Shown: positions 1-11,350 of the stretch, piece by piece | Layout of the letters: each line of letters starts with the position of its first letter | Position numbering within the stretch: the first letter of the stretch is position 1 | NCBI GenBank assembly: GCA_013423325.1 | Contig: BLJB01000015.1 | Span: 1-64,000 of the forward strand | DNA: 64,000 nucleotides | Reading direction: 5' to 3' | Origin: Usnea hakonensis | Taxonomy: Eukaryota; Ascomycota; Lecanoromycetes; Lecanorales; Parmeliaceae | Translations under genes and position numbers: made by a program | The notes under the pieces: model-generated | Seen by the model: the letters and a program-made list of their open reading frames with translations, nothing else | The model's database searches: none | Told to the model about the DNA's origin: nothing

Positions 1-647
1 CAAAAAAACCCCCCCCCCACCCCCCCCCCCCCCCCCCCCAAACCCCCAAACCCCCAAAAAAAAAAAAAAAAAAAACCCAACAAGCCCAATAACCACCCCA
101 GCCAATCCAAACCCAACAACCATCAAGAAAAAGCTACAATGCAGTTCCAGGTCCAGCTCCAGCTCCATTCCTCGAAACGGCAAAATACTAGAGTACAACA
201 AATCTACTTTCCAAACGAGCTGATTATTCCGACATGGAGAACAACTGACTGTAATCTAACAGGAGTCAGGTACGTACATCAAAAGATTACAGACCGCATT
301 GAGACGATCCATAGTGGGACTAGGATCTTTTACCGTCGTCATCCTTTGTGACAAATTTTTCAGATCTCATTCTCATGTATGCAGCGAGAGTTTTTCAAAA
401 GCAATGCCTTGCACTCTTTACTAGATCTGCCACTCGGGATTGGAAAGCCTACGAGCTCGAAAAGACTGGGAACAGAGCAAGAAGATGAGATGTTCTGGAC
501 TCAAGAGCATCAATTTAGTCTTCCCTCGACATGTCGGCTGCTGATATGTTTACACGCAATGATTGCAAATAGGGTATAAAGCCTTCCACCGCAATCCACC
601 GTACTCCTTTTGTCCCTTCTCCATAGCAGCCGTAAGATGAGGAGCAA
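1..647. other. Left edge: homopolymer C/A tract, no gene
   Basis: Bases 1-75 are almost only C and A, in long runs of C followed by runs of A. This is not a tandem telomere repeat of the TTAGGG type. It may be a low-complexity tract or an assembly edge. From 76 to 647 there are short open frames of 66-72 residues with no family resemblance. The stretch holds the 3' flank of the minus-strand GT90 gene that ends at 648. Confidence 0.6.
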
Positions 648-3325
648 TCACCTATCAGTGACTCTTGTCCTTCCCCTAGGACACATACCACTCCGATCCC
701 TCTCGTCGCTTGTGAGCCTCGAATACTCAAGCATAAGCCTTAGAAACGCCAGATCCATATCAGCCTCCCTCAACGCAGTCTGCTGCCATTCCCTGCCCGC
801 ATCAGCAATGTTCTTGGCAATCGCCTGACCCTTCTCGTCTCTCGCCATGAAATTCAATATCTCTGGTAGCTCTCGCATACTCAAGCTGACAGGCACAAAG
901 TGGACCCACGGCACGATCCGGTCATCATGCCACTCTTGATACATAGTCTGCTTAAAGACAGTGCTTCTCGAGCCCAGTAGACGATAGTAGCGCTCGGTTC
1001 GGCCCATGCCGTCGACGTCGAAGAGAAATTTGTAGCCGTAGCCTGCAGATCTCTCCTCACCCTTCCCGACGGGTAAAGCGTTCTTCTCGGCGGAGCAAGC
1101 GGAGCCTGCGCAAATATCCATGGACGTGAAATGAACGTGCACTAGGTCGGAGAGGCTAGCCATTGTTTTTTTATGTTCCTCCCAGCGGTTTGATTTGCCG
1201 AATCGGCCACTTTGGACACGCTGCAGCAGGGAGATCTCGTTGTCACCGTTGGTGACCATGTCTACAAAACGTTGGCGGTGAAAGTGACGCCAGTTATCTC
1301 CTGACGCGTAGCCTCCTGTGTCACTACCGGTCCAATACAACTGGTCGGTTTTATTCTCCCACAAGGGATCCTCGGTCTCATTGTAGTTACCGTTTCGGTA
1401 ACCTTCCAAGTAATCTGGACTAGGGTAGAGTATATCCTGGGACGAAGATGGTTTACCATGGGAGAAGACCGGTACCAGTGTGTCAGTGACTTTCAGATTG
1501 TAAGGCGCAAGGAACATTGCGTGGGACATTGCAGCCTCAGGCGCTTCGCAAACGTCTTTGGCTCTGGTTACGTTTCTGATGAACTGTAGCCCTTCCTCCT
1601 CCGCCGGTAGCAAGATTGATCGACTGGGGGAGTTCTCCGGGCATGACCTTGTGCCTATCTGCCAAGACTTGTCCTTTCCCAAGTCCATCATTTCGAGCGG
1701 CTTTCTTTGCTGGTCGTCGGTTGCTGTGAGGTCTGCCTGGGGGCATGTCCGGATGAGGTGATCTAGCCTGTCGTTTGGCACTATCACTCTGGGTTCCGCA
1801 AGGCCGTTAATGGTAATCTCCACGTCTGTTGGAATGATGTCCTTGAAACGCTCCAACCAGCCACGAAGGATAGGGGTGAAACCCCCCAACACCAGCGAGT
1901 CACTCAGCACGACGGGCTTTTTGTCTCTCAAAGCCCACTTGGCTAGCGGGACCTGTGTAAACATGTCGGCTCTTACCCGCATTTCCTTTGCGGTGATGCC
2001 CCAGAACGGCTCTAGGGATTGCATGACCGTGTCGAAGTTGTCCACTATCGTACAATTCGACTCCATGGCAAGGTTGAACCACAGATCAAACCCGGGTGGC
2101 GGCTCCATGTGATATCTTCTCTCATACTCTGTGATGGCGTCCGGCAGCGTCCTGGATTGACCATCAACCATGGACCTGAAATCTCGATTTGCTTGTTTGA
2201 CCAACAACTCTATAGGATGCGGTTCGTTGCCTCTAAACAAGGTGATCCCGGCACTTTCAGGCATGGTTTGATTAATGACCAATCCCAGCACGAAGGTGCA
2301 TGCAATAGCTGACAGTATCGTCCGGTTATAGGATGTTTTTTGAATGAACCTATGAGTCTGAAGGAGACTGAAGAGGGCGACACTAGCAACAAGCCCAGAG
2401 TTTCCTGTCGTAGCTTGCAAATGGAAGGTCCGTATGGTACTGATAGCAAACGTCGATGCTGTGGTTAAAGGCGTCAGGAATCCTTTGCGCACCTATCCAA
2501 AGTCAAAGAAGCCAAGCGAGTAGAATGGCGTAGACTGACCAGTTCTATGACCGTCACCCACTGTATTGATTTGAGCATTGCAACGAAGACCAGAGTGACG
2601 GGCTCGGAGAATTTTGTCGGGGAAAAGGTTTTGGGCGCAATTAGTAGCATCAGAGTCAGGGCAGCTAGAGCTCGCCATGATATTGCTGGAGAGGGTAGAT
2701 GTATGGAGTCCGCGTCCTGTTCTGACGAAAGTCCGTCCCTTTGCTCATGGATCAACATGTAGATGACCATTAGGACCATGGCAAAACAAACTCCAACGCA
2801 GATGTGCCATGCTGAATACGGTGTTGGCAGAAGCCAAGCAGCAGATAGTATCGCAGGAAGAAGAGCCAAGGCTGGAGCCGATTTCAAAGAACGGAGCCCA
2901 CGGTACGACAGACTTCCAACAGGCTGGGCCTTTTCGAGAGACTCGGGAGGAAGATTGGTGTTGGAAGCTTGGTGAAGGACGAACAGCGAGACGGGTGTAA
3001 GTAGTGGCTATCAAGACACAAGTTAGTCGGTGTGTGGACACGTGAAGGTGCCGGGACTCACGAGAGCCCAATCAACGGCGCCTACACTGCGAAAGGCGCA
3101 GAGGGCAGCAATAGCCAAAGCGAGTTTATCTGATTGATTGGTGGCATTTTGATCTTCGTGCTTGGAAGGACGGACCAAGTAGGCAGCAAGGAGAAGGAAT
3201 GACCAGCAGAGCCACTCGGAATGCAGTTGGGGAACGCGAAAACTAGTGGAAAGGATGTGAATGAGGAGGTAGGAGGAGAGATAGATGGCGGTAGCGCCAT
3301 AGAAGGCGGTGGCCGAGGAGGACAT
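648..3325 (-). CDS. GT90 (CAP10-like) membrane glycosyltransferase
   Basis: Three exons: 3062-3325, 2540-3007 and 648-2492, with GTGAGT and GTCAGT donors, both phase 0, giving about 858 residues. The first ~300 residues carry eight to ten hydrophobic segments, as in multispanning fungal members of the family. The C-terminal ~500 residues are soluble and resemble the GT90/CAP10 glycosyltransferase family named after Cryptococcus capsule protein Cap10. The conserved part at about residues 730-790 contains DVDGMGRTERYYRLLGSRS, then HDDRIVPWVHFVPV. Family members are thought to transfer sugars such as xylose or glucose in the secretory pathway; donor and acceptor cannot be told from sequence. The start chosen is the first ATG (MSSSATAF), just before the first membrane segment. 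Splicing of the N-terminal part is by eye. Confidence 0.85.
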
Positions 3326-4597
3326 GAAAAGGCATAATGGAAGAAGAGAGAGAGGGAGAGAGGGGAACGGGAAACAATAATAATATGGAATATGGTGATG
3401 GGGTTAAAGAGGTAAGGCAGGACAAAGCCGGAACAGGAAGATGCTAGTACCCGGCTTTAGGATCAGCGGAAGGGCTTTTTTGAGAAGATATGGAGGGGCA
3501 CAGTGAGATATACTTATGTTGAGCAAGCAAGGGGGGAGGGGAAAAAGGTATTTTATTTTATTTACTTTCAGCTGATAATTCGAATGTAAGTAATCGATCA
3601 AACAATTGCACTTTGGTTACTTAGAAAGTGAGTCGCATTGATTGATATCTTGGCTACCCACCTATCTCACGTTACTCGAGGCTACCCGGAAGAGCGAAAA
3701 GGCTTGTCGCGTACAAGCTTTTGGACAAGAATAATTCTGGCACGAGGGGCAGCCATCTTTTTGACTTTTCGAACTTTCTCGCATGATGGATATCGTCTAC
3801 TAGCCAGTATAGGCTTAGCATAGAGGGCCACGTACTACCGGCCCGCCTAAAAGTTAAAGTAAGGTAGTTGTCGGTAGTGAGTAAGGTGGTAAGGTACTCC
3901 GCAGTAGGATGAGGTACGTAATGCTGGGCACTTGGCAACGGTGGGGCAGAGCATGGCATCAAGGATGAAAGACCATTAAAAATTTGGTAATTGCATACTA
4001 CTTACCTTGTGGGAGAGTCCCGAGGATGAAAAATCTTCATTACTCTTGACTTCAACCAATCTCGGCACTTTTCACCAATTCCAAAAATGCATTACACTAC
4101 TTACTCGACTAGATTCCATAGGATGGCTCAGTCAGCCAGTCACAAGTTAAAGTAGGTATGTGACGCGTAACCTCCCAAATTAGATTACTATTCTTACGCA
4201 GATACCTTATTGTCAGGAATTATAACAGCGCGGGGTTCCACGGAACTCGAGCCTAGCAGTCAATAATAATCAAACATACTACTTTACGTAGTACGTCTCC
4301 CAAATGCCGGACCTTTTTGTTTCAAAAGATGTTTCTTCAACTTGAAACAACTGTCATTGAAGTCTAACTAAGTACTTTAGTGTAGCCATCCTGTTCTTCT
4401 AACGCGCTTAAAATAGCTGCGACCTGGCGTTTCAGATCCCGCCGCGTATGAGGAGGATACATCGTAGCAATCACCGCATCGGTTGCAAAGACGTCTCAGA
4501 CGCAATTTCTCATTGCACCCAAATATGTGGCACGCGAGACACGCATCAATGTTCATGTGCTCCGACCGCTCTGCTGTTATACCTTTAGGGTTACTCA
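3326..4597. other. Intergenic region, no gene seen
   Basis: Upstream region of the GT90 gene, with polypurine stretches at about 3330-3370 and 3515-3550. Between 3840 and 3900 there are several GTAAGGT-type words, which recur in other spacers of this window. No coding frame longer than about 100 residues shows a recognisable motif. Promoter elements for the GT90 gene should lie near 3330-3600, but none could be assigned. Confidence 0.5.
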
Positions 4598-4819
4598 GGT
4601 AAGAGTATGGAGCATAAGTCATGCATAGAGGGATTTCGAACTTTAATTTTTTTAAAGTCCTACAGTGGTAGCCCAGTAGTAACAGTGCCAAATTGTTAAA
4701 AAGTAAGTCAATTTTCAAGTAGATTCTCCGCTCAGCCTTACAGGACTACCACTGTGGGACTTAGAAAAAATTAAAGTTCGAAATCCCTCTATGCATGACT
4801 TATGCTCCATGCTCTTACC
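4598..4819. mobile_element. MITE-like element with 74-bp terminal inverted repeats
   Basis: Left arm 4598-4671 and right arm 4746-4819 are inverted copies of each other with only about four mismatches in 74 bp. They flank an unrelated AT-rich core of about 74 bp. The ends begin GGTAAGAG. The element codes for nothing: the open frame across it (4377-4718) is an accident of the arm. Long near-perfect inverted repeats around a short non-coding core fit a miniature inverted-repeat transposable element or a foldback element. I cannot define a target-site duplication, and no transposase is present in the window. A hairpin RNA source is an alternative. Confidence 0.65.
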
Positions 4820-5257
4820 TTATGTTAATCCACGTATGGCTTCGCTAAGGCTGGATTGGACGGGAATAATAAGCAACTCGTCTGCGTTTGCGGTCTGATA
4901 CACGGACATCCCTTATTGCAACAGCTTGACATCATGATCATTGTTGTTGGCATTGGAAAGGAGAACGTTTTTCAAACTAGGTACTGGTATCTTGAGGAGC
5001 AAATAAATGATTAACAATGTCTTCAACTTTTCCAGCCCTGCTAATCCCTTTCTCTCTTAACTTTTCCAACCAAACCCTAGATCCGAACCCAAGCACAACC
5101 ACTCGCCACCGCGGCATGTAAAGCATCATAATAATATTACTACGCTCTCAAAGTGTTCCAAACCTCTCGTTCCGAGGCAAACGCTCCCCCCAGACCGGGA
5201 ACCTGAAGCACCAAGAATGCCCTCCTCCGCCTCAACTCCTGAAAGAGCGCTTCTTCT
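4820..5257. other. Spacer between MITE-like element and RING gene
   Basis: 3' flank of the RING-type gene. No open frame with family resemblance, no tRNA-like fold and no strong repeat seen. Confidence 0.5.
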
Positions 5258-6071
5258 TCATCGGCGCTGAAACCGGGGCGAAGTTCGTCTCTGCTGCTCG
5301 GACTCCGCGGTTCTATTCTGAAACCGGGGCGAAGTTCGTCTCTGCTGCTCGGACGCCACGGGAATAGAACCGCGGACTCCTGGCCTTTGAGCAGTGAGTA
5401 CAGGAGGCAGTCGCGGAAGCCTGGGAAATGGCGCTCGATTCTGCTCGCTGAGAGTATTACCCTCGTACAAATTTGAGCGTGCGAATCCTATGGCTGCTGC
5501 AACGTCGGCCATGTCGGGCAAGGCGGCTAAGCTGTTGTCGGGCAAGTCGGCTAAGATGTTGTCGAAATTTGAGTGTATGGATTCTATGTGTGCTGCAATG
5601 TCGGCTGTGCCGGCCAAGTCGGCGTGGATGCTGTCGACATTTGAGTGTACGGATTCTACGCCTGCTATAATGCGGGACAAAATGTCGGACAAGTTGGCTG
5701 AGATGTTGTCGAGACGCAACGGTGCAACGCCATTGTGTATGTTCGGTGCCGTGGGAAACACTTCGTGTCGGCAATTAGGGCAGGAGTTTTGACCTCCGTT
5801 GGGGGAGAGCCAGCGAGAGAGACATTCGAAGCCGAACTCGTGTCCGCATCTGCGTAAGACTGGAATTAGCATGTTTCCTTTGAGACTATCAAGGGAAGAT
5901 TGATCTGAAATGTGAGATGTGCACTTACGGCAAGCGAACCGCGTCCTCGGTGACGATATCACTGCCTGCAATGTTCGTCCCGTAATCCTCGCGGCAGATG
6001 CCACACTGGTTGCCATATACCAAGTCGGCTCTCGAAACGTTGGGGAGTTGAGCCACGAAATTTTGTGCCAT
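5258..6071 (-). CDS. RING-finger-like protein with helical and repeat tail
   Basis: Two exons, 5929-6071 and 5258-5885, joined across a 43-nt intron (GTAAGT donor); 256 residues from the ATG at 6071. Residues 23-86 form a RING-like zinc site: C23-x2-C26, then C61-G-H63-x5-C69 and C83-x2-C86. The position expected to hold the fifth ligand (66) is glycine, so the site has seven of eight ligands. A complete RING would suggest E3 ubiquitin ligase activity; here that is uncertain. Residues ~100-180 are degenerate helical repeats rich in SIHSN and ILADL words. The tail ends in two copies of SEQQRRTSPRF. A more upstream in-frame ATG at 6215 exists, but 6071 gives the usual short N-terminus before the first Cys pair. 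Confidence 0.7.
5267..5376. repeat. 36-bp direct repeat and 15-bp inverted repeat at 3' end of RING gene
   Basis: A 36-bp sequence at 5267-5302 is repeated at 5318-5353 (period 51 bp, a multiple of three), duplicating the SEQQRRTSPRF peptide. The second copy is bracketed by a perfect 15-bp inverted repeat at 5303-5317 and 5362-5376, which could form a stem with a 44-nt loop. The whole structure lies inside the coding region. Confidence 0.85.
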
Positions 6072-6611
6072 CACTGAAACTTGGTGGGGTCTGTTGGTAT
6101 TTGGAGTAGAATCAGATAATGGTTCAGAGAGGAAAGTAGCAGATGAAGTGTATAGGAAAGAGTGTAGAACTCTGTGGACGTTATAAGGAAGCGGAGAGCA
6201 GGGCCACAAAGACATTCTTCAACTCATCACCTTTGTAGGATAATGAATTGTACAAAGGGTGAACAATCATTCTGACATCTCTAACAAACAACAAAGAAGA
6301 GCAGTTCATGTCAAGCTATGTCTCGACGGTGGCATTGTTATAAACCGAGTCATTCATCGCCTTTACTGGGAATTACACTGTAAAGTATCAATCTGGATCA
6401 TTCATGTTCATCTGTCCTATCAAAAAATGCTTTGAAATGATGTAATGGACCTGTGAACGAAAAGACAAGCCAGACATAGAGTCTAAAACCAAGTGTCTTG
6501 TTCTTTGAGCCGAGCTTTGCGACGTTATTGTAAGCCATCGTCACACCGCCACCACCTGATTTTGTTTACCCGAGGACCTTGGGGATAACGCCTCTCTGTG
6601 ATTGGGCTGTG
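6072..6611. other. Spacer, promoter of RING gene and 3' flank of SDR gene
   Basis: No open frame with family resemblance. The part near 6080-6250 should hold the RING gene leader and promoter; no element was recognised. Confidence 0.5.
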
Positions 6612-7913
6612 CTAAGCACGTTCATCGAGTGACCACTGGAACGTCTGTCCGACCAATTTCTCGGTCATAGCCCAAAGCAATTCGGCTTTCTCCTGGTCCC
6701 TCGCGTAGTATTCAGGTTCCGCTACAACGCAATCTTCCAAGTAGCTCCCAGACAGAATGCTAGGATCCAGCGCTGCAACGAGAGTCATTGAACACCCTTG
6801 TTCAATCGTCTTGGTTTCTCGAGTGGAGAAAGGATCTTGGAAAAGAACAGGTCAGAAACCATTCCTCGACACCCGGGGGAACGCTTAGAACGGATGGGCT
6901 TACGGCCTGTATTTGTCTCGACTGCTTTGATGGCTTCCTCCCTTCCTCCTGGCGTCAAGGGTACTTGCAGATTTGCTTTAATGGCTGCGTTACAGTGAGG
7001 ATGTTGCTGCGAATGTCTCATAGTAGATCACTTACAACCTGGATGTGACGAAACTGAAGTCACGTGCCTCGTGCGCAGCTTTGACGATAAGGCCACTGTT
7101 AACAGAACGTTCTTGGCTCTACCCTAAATAAACGTTGCAAAATCAGTGTCCTCTACTGGATTGGTGAGCTCAAGGATTAGAGACCGTTGCCGGGCTCAAG
7201 GATTCTTCATGGCAAGATAACGATGGTCGAGATACGTACATATGCTACCCAGGGCTTATATTTTGATCCATCCTTGGATATTTTTTTTCATAAGTAGCAC
7301 AACATAATAGAATGCCATACACACCTCAAAGTTCCAATCATCTAGCTGCACGTCCGCCATTTGGTGTGCCGAACTAGACACGTTGACTATCCTTGCCCCT
7401 TGTCCAGCAATAAGTCTATTCATAATCAAATTCGTTAATATAAAATGCCCGACGTAATTAGTACCGGAATGACTCTCGATGTCATCAATGGTCTTTGCAA
7501 AAGGACAAGCCATGATTGCCGCATTATTGATCAGAATATCGATGCTCTCGACTCTTTGGCTGATATCTGCAGCAGCGTCTCGGATAACACGTAGACTGCT
7601 GAGATCTAAAGAAACGAATTGAGTTTCGACGTCTGGAACAGCACCGCTGATACGATCAATAAGTGGTTGGATCTTGGGTAACGAGCGACCTGCAAGAATG
7701 ATGCACACAGGAGACCCAGCGGCAAGGGACAAAGCAGACTCCGCCCCTATACCACCAACGCTCGGACCGGTCACAAGGACTGGGAGGCATATTGACAGTG
7801 GTTGTCTTCTTCGTTAATTATCTAATGTCTCTCTTACTAGTTTTGCCCTTAACTCTTTCCTTGAAATATTCCACAACCTCAGCGCCAGTTGTAGAATGCC
7901 CAAACCCAGCCAT
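6612..7913 (-). CDS. Short-chain dehydrogenase/reductase (SDR)
   Basis: NAD(P)-dependent oxidoreductase of the classical SDR fold, closest in pattern to fungal retinol-dehydrogenase/WWOX-like enzymes; substrate unknown. Six exons: 7838-7913, 7325-7779, 7240-7272, 7036-7123, 6871-6984 and 6612-6835, giving 329 residues. Visible motifs: cofactor loop TGPSVGGIG (about 29-37), NNAA, catalytic serine in NVSSSAHQM, and catalytic Tyr188-x3-Lys192 in AYGRAK. The Tyr codon is the last one before an intron. HPG follows, and the C-terminus (LDPSILSGSYLEDC, then AEKLWA-like LLWAMTEKL) is typical of the group. The last intron (6836-6870) is only 35 nt; without removing it the frame stops early at about 6785. 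If that intron is not real, the gene is damaged. Confidence 0.8.
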
Positions 7914-8628
7914 CTTCTAAGTCCAGGAAATGTCGATAAAGACAAAGTAGAAAGAGCACGGGACAGCAAAGAGACTGCCGGGGCATGGGAATATAAATCG
8001 TCGAGCACTTCAGGGCCACAACGGAAACAAAGGACGTAAGGTCCTAATTCCGACAGCTTGCATCCAAAGTCAACTTGAATATTTTCACCAAGCATGTCAG
8101 ACAGAAAAGTTGTTATAAATCCTGAAGATGACCAAAGGAAACATGATGCTTTTGATAGCCTCATGATACTGCCTCTTCCGTAGTACGTAGGTTCTCAACT
8201 ATGTCGGTAATCATCCAGAATTGAGAATGACGATGACATTGACTGTGTCAATGGTAAAGATATTTCGTAGCTATCTCACTCGTCGTATTAGACCTGTATG
8301 CTGTGAGATGTTCTGACATCCATTTTGAAGAATCATTCTAGTCCGAAAGAAGCCTAGCGCATACTTTCGAGCATTAACTTACTCGTCGTGAGACTTTGAG
8401 AATTCCAAGCTGTTGCTTTACCACCTACATACACTGCCAGGCGGTGACCTGGACACATACTAACCAACAGTGAAGTCTATAACATCATTGATGCATATGC
8501 TTGCATTTAGAGCCCATCCTGCTACCTTCGTCTCCTCCATGCCCGTAGCTCTACATCCATTAACATTGGGGCCCTTCCCAGATTTGCTGCGACGAGACTT
8601 CCTTGACTGAAGCATCAGCCCAGCCATC
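7914..8628. other. Divergent promoter region between SDR and poly(A) polymerase genes
   Basis: About 715 bp separates the two divergent start codons. A 116-residue open frame at 7814-8164 (-) overlaps SDR exon 1 in another frame and has no family resemblance, so it is not called. The antisense frame at 8460-8747 is a shadow of poly(A) polymerase exon 1. Confidence 0.5.
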
Positions 8629-10799
8629 ATGGCGACGACGCAATCGAAAAAGTTCGGCGTAACACCTCCAGTGTCGCAGAGCTTCCCCACTGACGCAGAG
8701 CTTACTGCCAACGACGCCCTCATTGCAGAGCTAAAGAGACAGAACAATTTCGAAGGCTTGGAGGAGACGGAACGAAGGTAACGTAGACAGTGTATCCGTA
8801 ACGAGTACTCTGGCTGAAATTCTTACTTTAGAAAATCTACACTTCAGCTTATACAAAAGATCACTGTAGAATTCGTCAAACATGTCAGCAAGATAAAGAA
8901 CCTCCCTCAATCCCTGGTGGAGAAAGCCGGAGGCAAGATATTCACATTTGGGAGCTATCGCCTTGGTGTATATGGACCTGGTCGGTGTTCCAAATTCTGG
9001 CTTGATCTAACCATGAGCTGATTCCGAGGAGGCTCTGACATAGACACCCTCGTCGTTGTACCGCAACACGTAACCCGAGAGGACTTTTTCGAGCACGTGC
9101 CCACTTTTTTGAAGCGTATGGCTCCTCCAGAAGCCATCAAGGAGCTGACGCCTGTACCCGACGCCTACGTACCTATCATCAAACTCGAGCTTTCTGGCAT
9201 AAGCGTCGATCTCATCTTTGCACGCCTGGCCCTTCAGTCTGTGCCTATCACCCTTACCCTGAAAGACACTAGCATACTACGAGGCTTGGAGGAAAGAGAT
9301 TTGCGGTCTCTGAATGGAACACGAGTGACGGACGAAATACTCGAGTTGGTCCCACAACAGAAGACATTCAGGACAGCGCTGCGAGGCATTAAGTTATGGG
9401 CCCAACGTCGAGCAATCTACTCAAATGTGATTGGATTTCCTGGTGGAGTGGCATGGGCAATGTTGGTGGCCAGAATCTGTCAGCTATACCCTCAAGCCAC
9501 GGGTTCTGTCGTCATTGAAAAATTCTTCCTCATGATCGGCAAGTGGCCATGGCCTCAGCCCGTACTTCTTAAAAGCATTGAAGACGGTCCGTTACAAGTG
9601 CGAGTCTGGAACCCCAAAATCTACACCGGGGATCGCTTCCATCTCATGCCCATCATCACACCAGCGTACCCTTCAATGTGCGCGACGCATAACGTTTCAG
9701 TGTCGACCAAGACCATCCTCATTCGAGAGCTGGAGCGGGGCAGGGCGATTACTGACAAGATCTTCAGTGGCCAATTACAGTGGAAAGACTTGTTCTCAAA
9801 ACACACTTTCTTCACGGATGGCTACAAATACTATCTCAGTATCATTGCCTCAAGCAGAACTAAGGATGCGCAAAAGGTCTGGTCTGGCCTCGTTGAATCC
9901 AAAGTACGCCTACTTGTGTCAAATCTCGAGACACAAGAGGCGATTGCGGTAGCGCGGCCATTCAATAAGGGATTTGAACGCGTCCACCGGTGCAAGACTG
10001 AAGACGATATCGACGCGGTCTTGAACGGCGACCTGAAGTTTCAAGCCATCAATGTCAAGACTGAAACAACCGATGTTGCCAGAGATCCCGCACATGCTGC
10101 TGCTGCTCAGGGTAATTCTGAGGGAATGGCTATGCCAAATGTTGATACCGAGACCATCACGAACGAAGATGGAGAGCAGACCATCTATACAACGACCTAT
10201 TATGTTGGTCTTGAGCTAGTTCAAGGTAGGTGGAGGCATGTTTTCGAGAGATTTTACTGATCGAGCATAGACGCGACGAAGAAACTGGATATATCGTACC
10301 AGACAAAGGAGTTCAAAGAGATATGTACAGGATGGCAAAATTACAGTCGAGAGCTGAATTCTCTGTTTATCGTTCACACTCGAAAGTAAGACCAAACTCT
10401 ACCCCCCCCTTCCGAATTGATGTCATTGGACCACTGATCTGGCCCCCGGTAGTTACGATTTGCCCGACGACGTATTCCAATCAGGGGAGGTCAAGCCCAC
10501 CAGACCAAAGAAGAAGGTCGGCAGGAAGAGGGACCTCGACACTATGGAGGTACGTCCGTCGTCGCCTTCCGTTGTGGACAGGGTTGTCGTTCAAAATAAA
10601 AGAAAAAAGAGGGAAGAAGGAAAAGGAGAGAGAGAGAGAGCGCGCAGATATTGTCAAGCGCGTCCACCCTGCTAATCGGAGGCTCTAACGGTGATGCTGG
10701 GTTCCGCTGACGAAGGCCATCACTGATGCGTAGGAGACCCCTCAGCTTTCGAATTGCCTGAAGAAACGACGATCAGACGATCAAACACCAACAATCTAG
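8629..10799 (+). CDS. pap1: Nuclear poly(A) polymerase
   Basis: Adds poly(A) tails to nuclear pre-mRNA 3' ends as part of the cleavage and polyadenylation complex. Six exons: 8629-8777, 8832-8980, 9032-10225, 10271-10385, 10453-10549 and 10734-10799, giving 589 residues. The nucleotidyltransferase signature runs across the exon 2/3 junction (GSYRLGVYGP joined to GSDIDTL), supplying two catalytic Asp. The third is in SVDLIFA. The central domain (LRGIKLWAQRRAIYSNVIGF) and RNA-binding domain (about residues 360-540, with CTGWQNYSRELNSLFIVHTR) follow. The C-terminal ~50 residues are basic (KPTRPKKKVGRKR and LKKRRSDDQ), fitting a nuclear localisation signal. Length matches yeast Pap1 (568 aa). The last two exons are short and less certain. 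Confidence 0.95.
10625..10640 (+). repeat. GA dinucleotide run in last intron of pap1
   Basis: A short (GA)n run followed by GCGCGC lies inside the last poly(A) polymerase intron (10550-10733). Confidence 0.7.
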
Positions 10800-11350
10800 G
10801 ACGAGAGTCTCTGGATTACGTACGATACAAATCCAAAAACTCCGGGCAGGTAACCAGAGCAATCGCTGAGTGGCTTGCAGGTCGTCAATACTCCAGAGAA
10901 ACACGCCTCCCACAAGGACCGTTCCTCCATTGTGTATTTATCTTGCACCGAACACAAGGGATTCTCGGACCTAATAGGAGACATCATCAGAGATTCAAGA
11001 TTGATGATAAAATCAGCGATCTGCTCCAGGACCGCCAGTTGTGTAGAAAGGATGAGATTCATGCAAGACCCTTCCACATCGATTCACAGTGGGAACATAC
11101 CCAAATGTTGCATATATTGCTGACATGTCTAGGCAGCACAAGTTTAGACCAAACAAGGAGAGGCCGGAAAGAATAAGACCAGGGTGTTTTGTGCACTGCT
11201 CTTGTGCCAGATAGCTTGCATTATGTATATAGATCAATCAACGATCCTTTTCGAGGCCTATGGGTTTCAACAGACGTTTGCCTGTCTCATGGCTTTCAAT
11301 GTGATCTGTCGGGTTCAATCCAAAATACAGTTTTCGCGCTCTCGCATCTC
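10800..11350. other. Spacer between convergent pap1 and flavin reductase-like genes
   Basis: Convergent 3' flanks. Open frames up to 140 residues here show no family features, and no RNA gene was recognised. Confidence 0.5.

Noticed and set aside
1..95. Telomere repeat
   Set aside because: The C/A runs are not a regular CCCTAA-type tandem array.
4377..4718. 113-residue minus-strand open frame
   Set aside because: It runs through the left arm of the inverted-repeat element and has no protein-like features.
4746..4800. tRNA-like B-box (GTTCGAAATCC) in the inverted repeat
   Set aside because: No matching A-box, acceptor stem or anticodon arm could be drawn, so a tRNA or tRNA-derived element is not supported.
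6612..7913. SDR gene as a decayed pseudogene
   Set aside because: At first the pieces looked broken, but six exons with proper splice sites rebuild a full 329-residue enzyme with all catalytic motifs. Only the 35-nt intron remains doubtful.
7814..8164. 116-residue minus-strand open frame upstream of the SDR gene
   Set aside because: Its first part lies in the promoter and its end overlaps SDR exon 1 (7838-7913) in another frame. It has no family features, while the SDR exon is supported by conserved motifs and phase.
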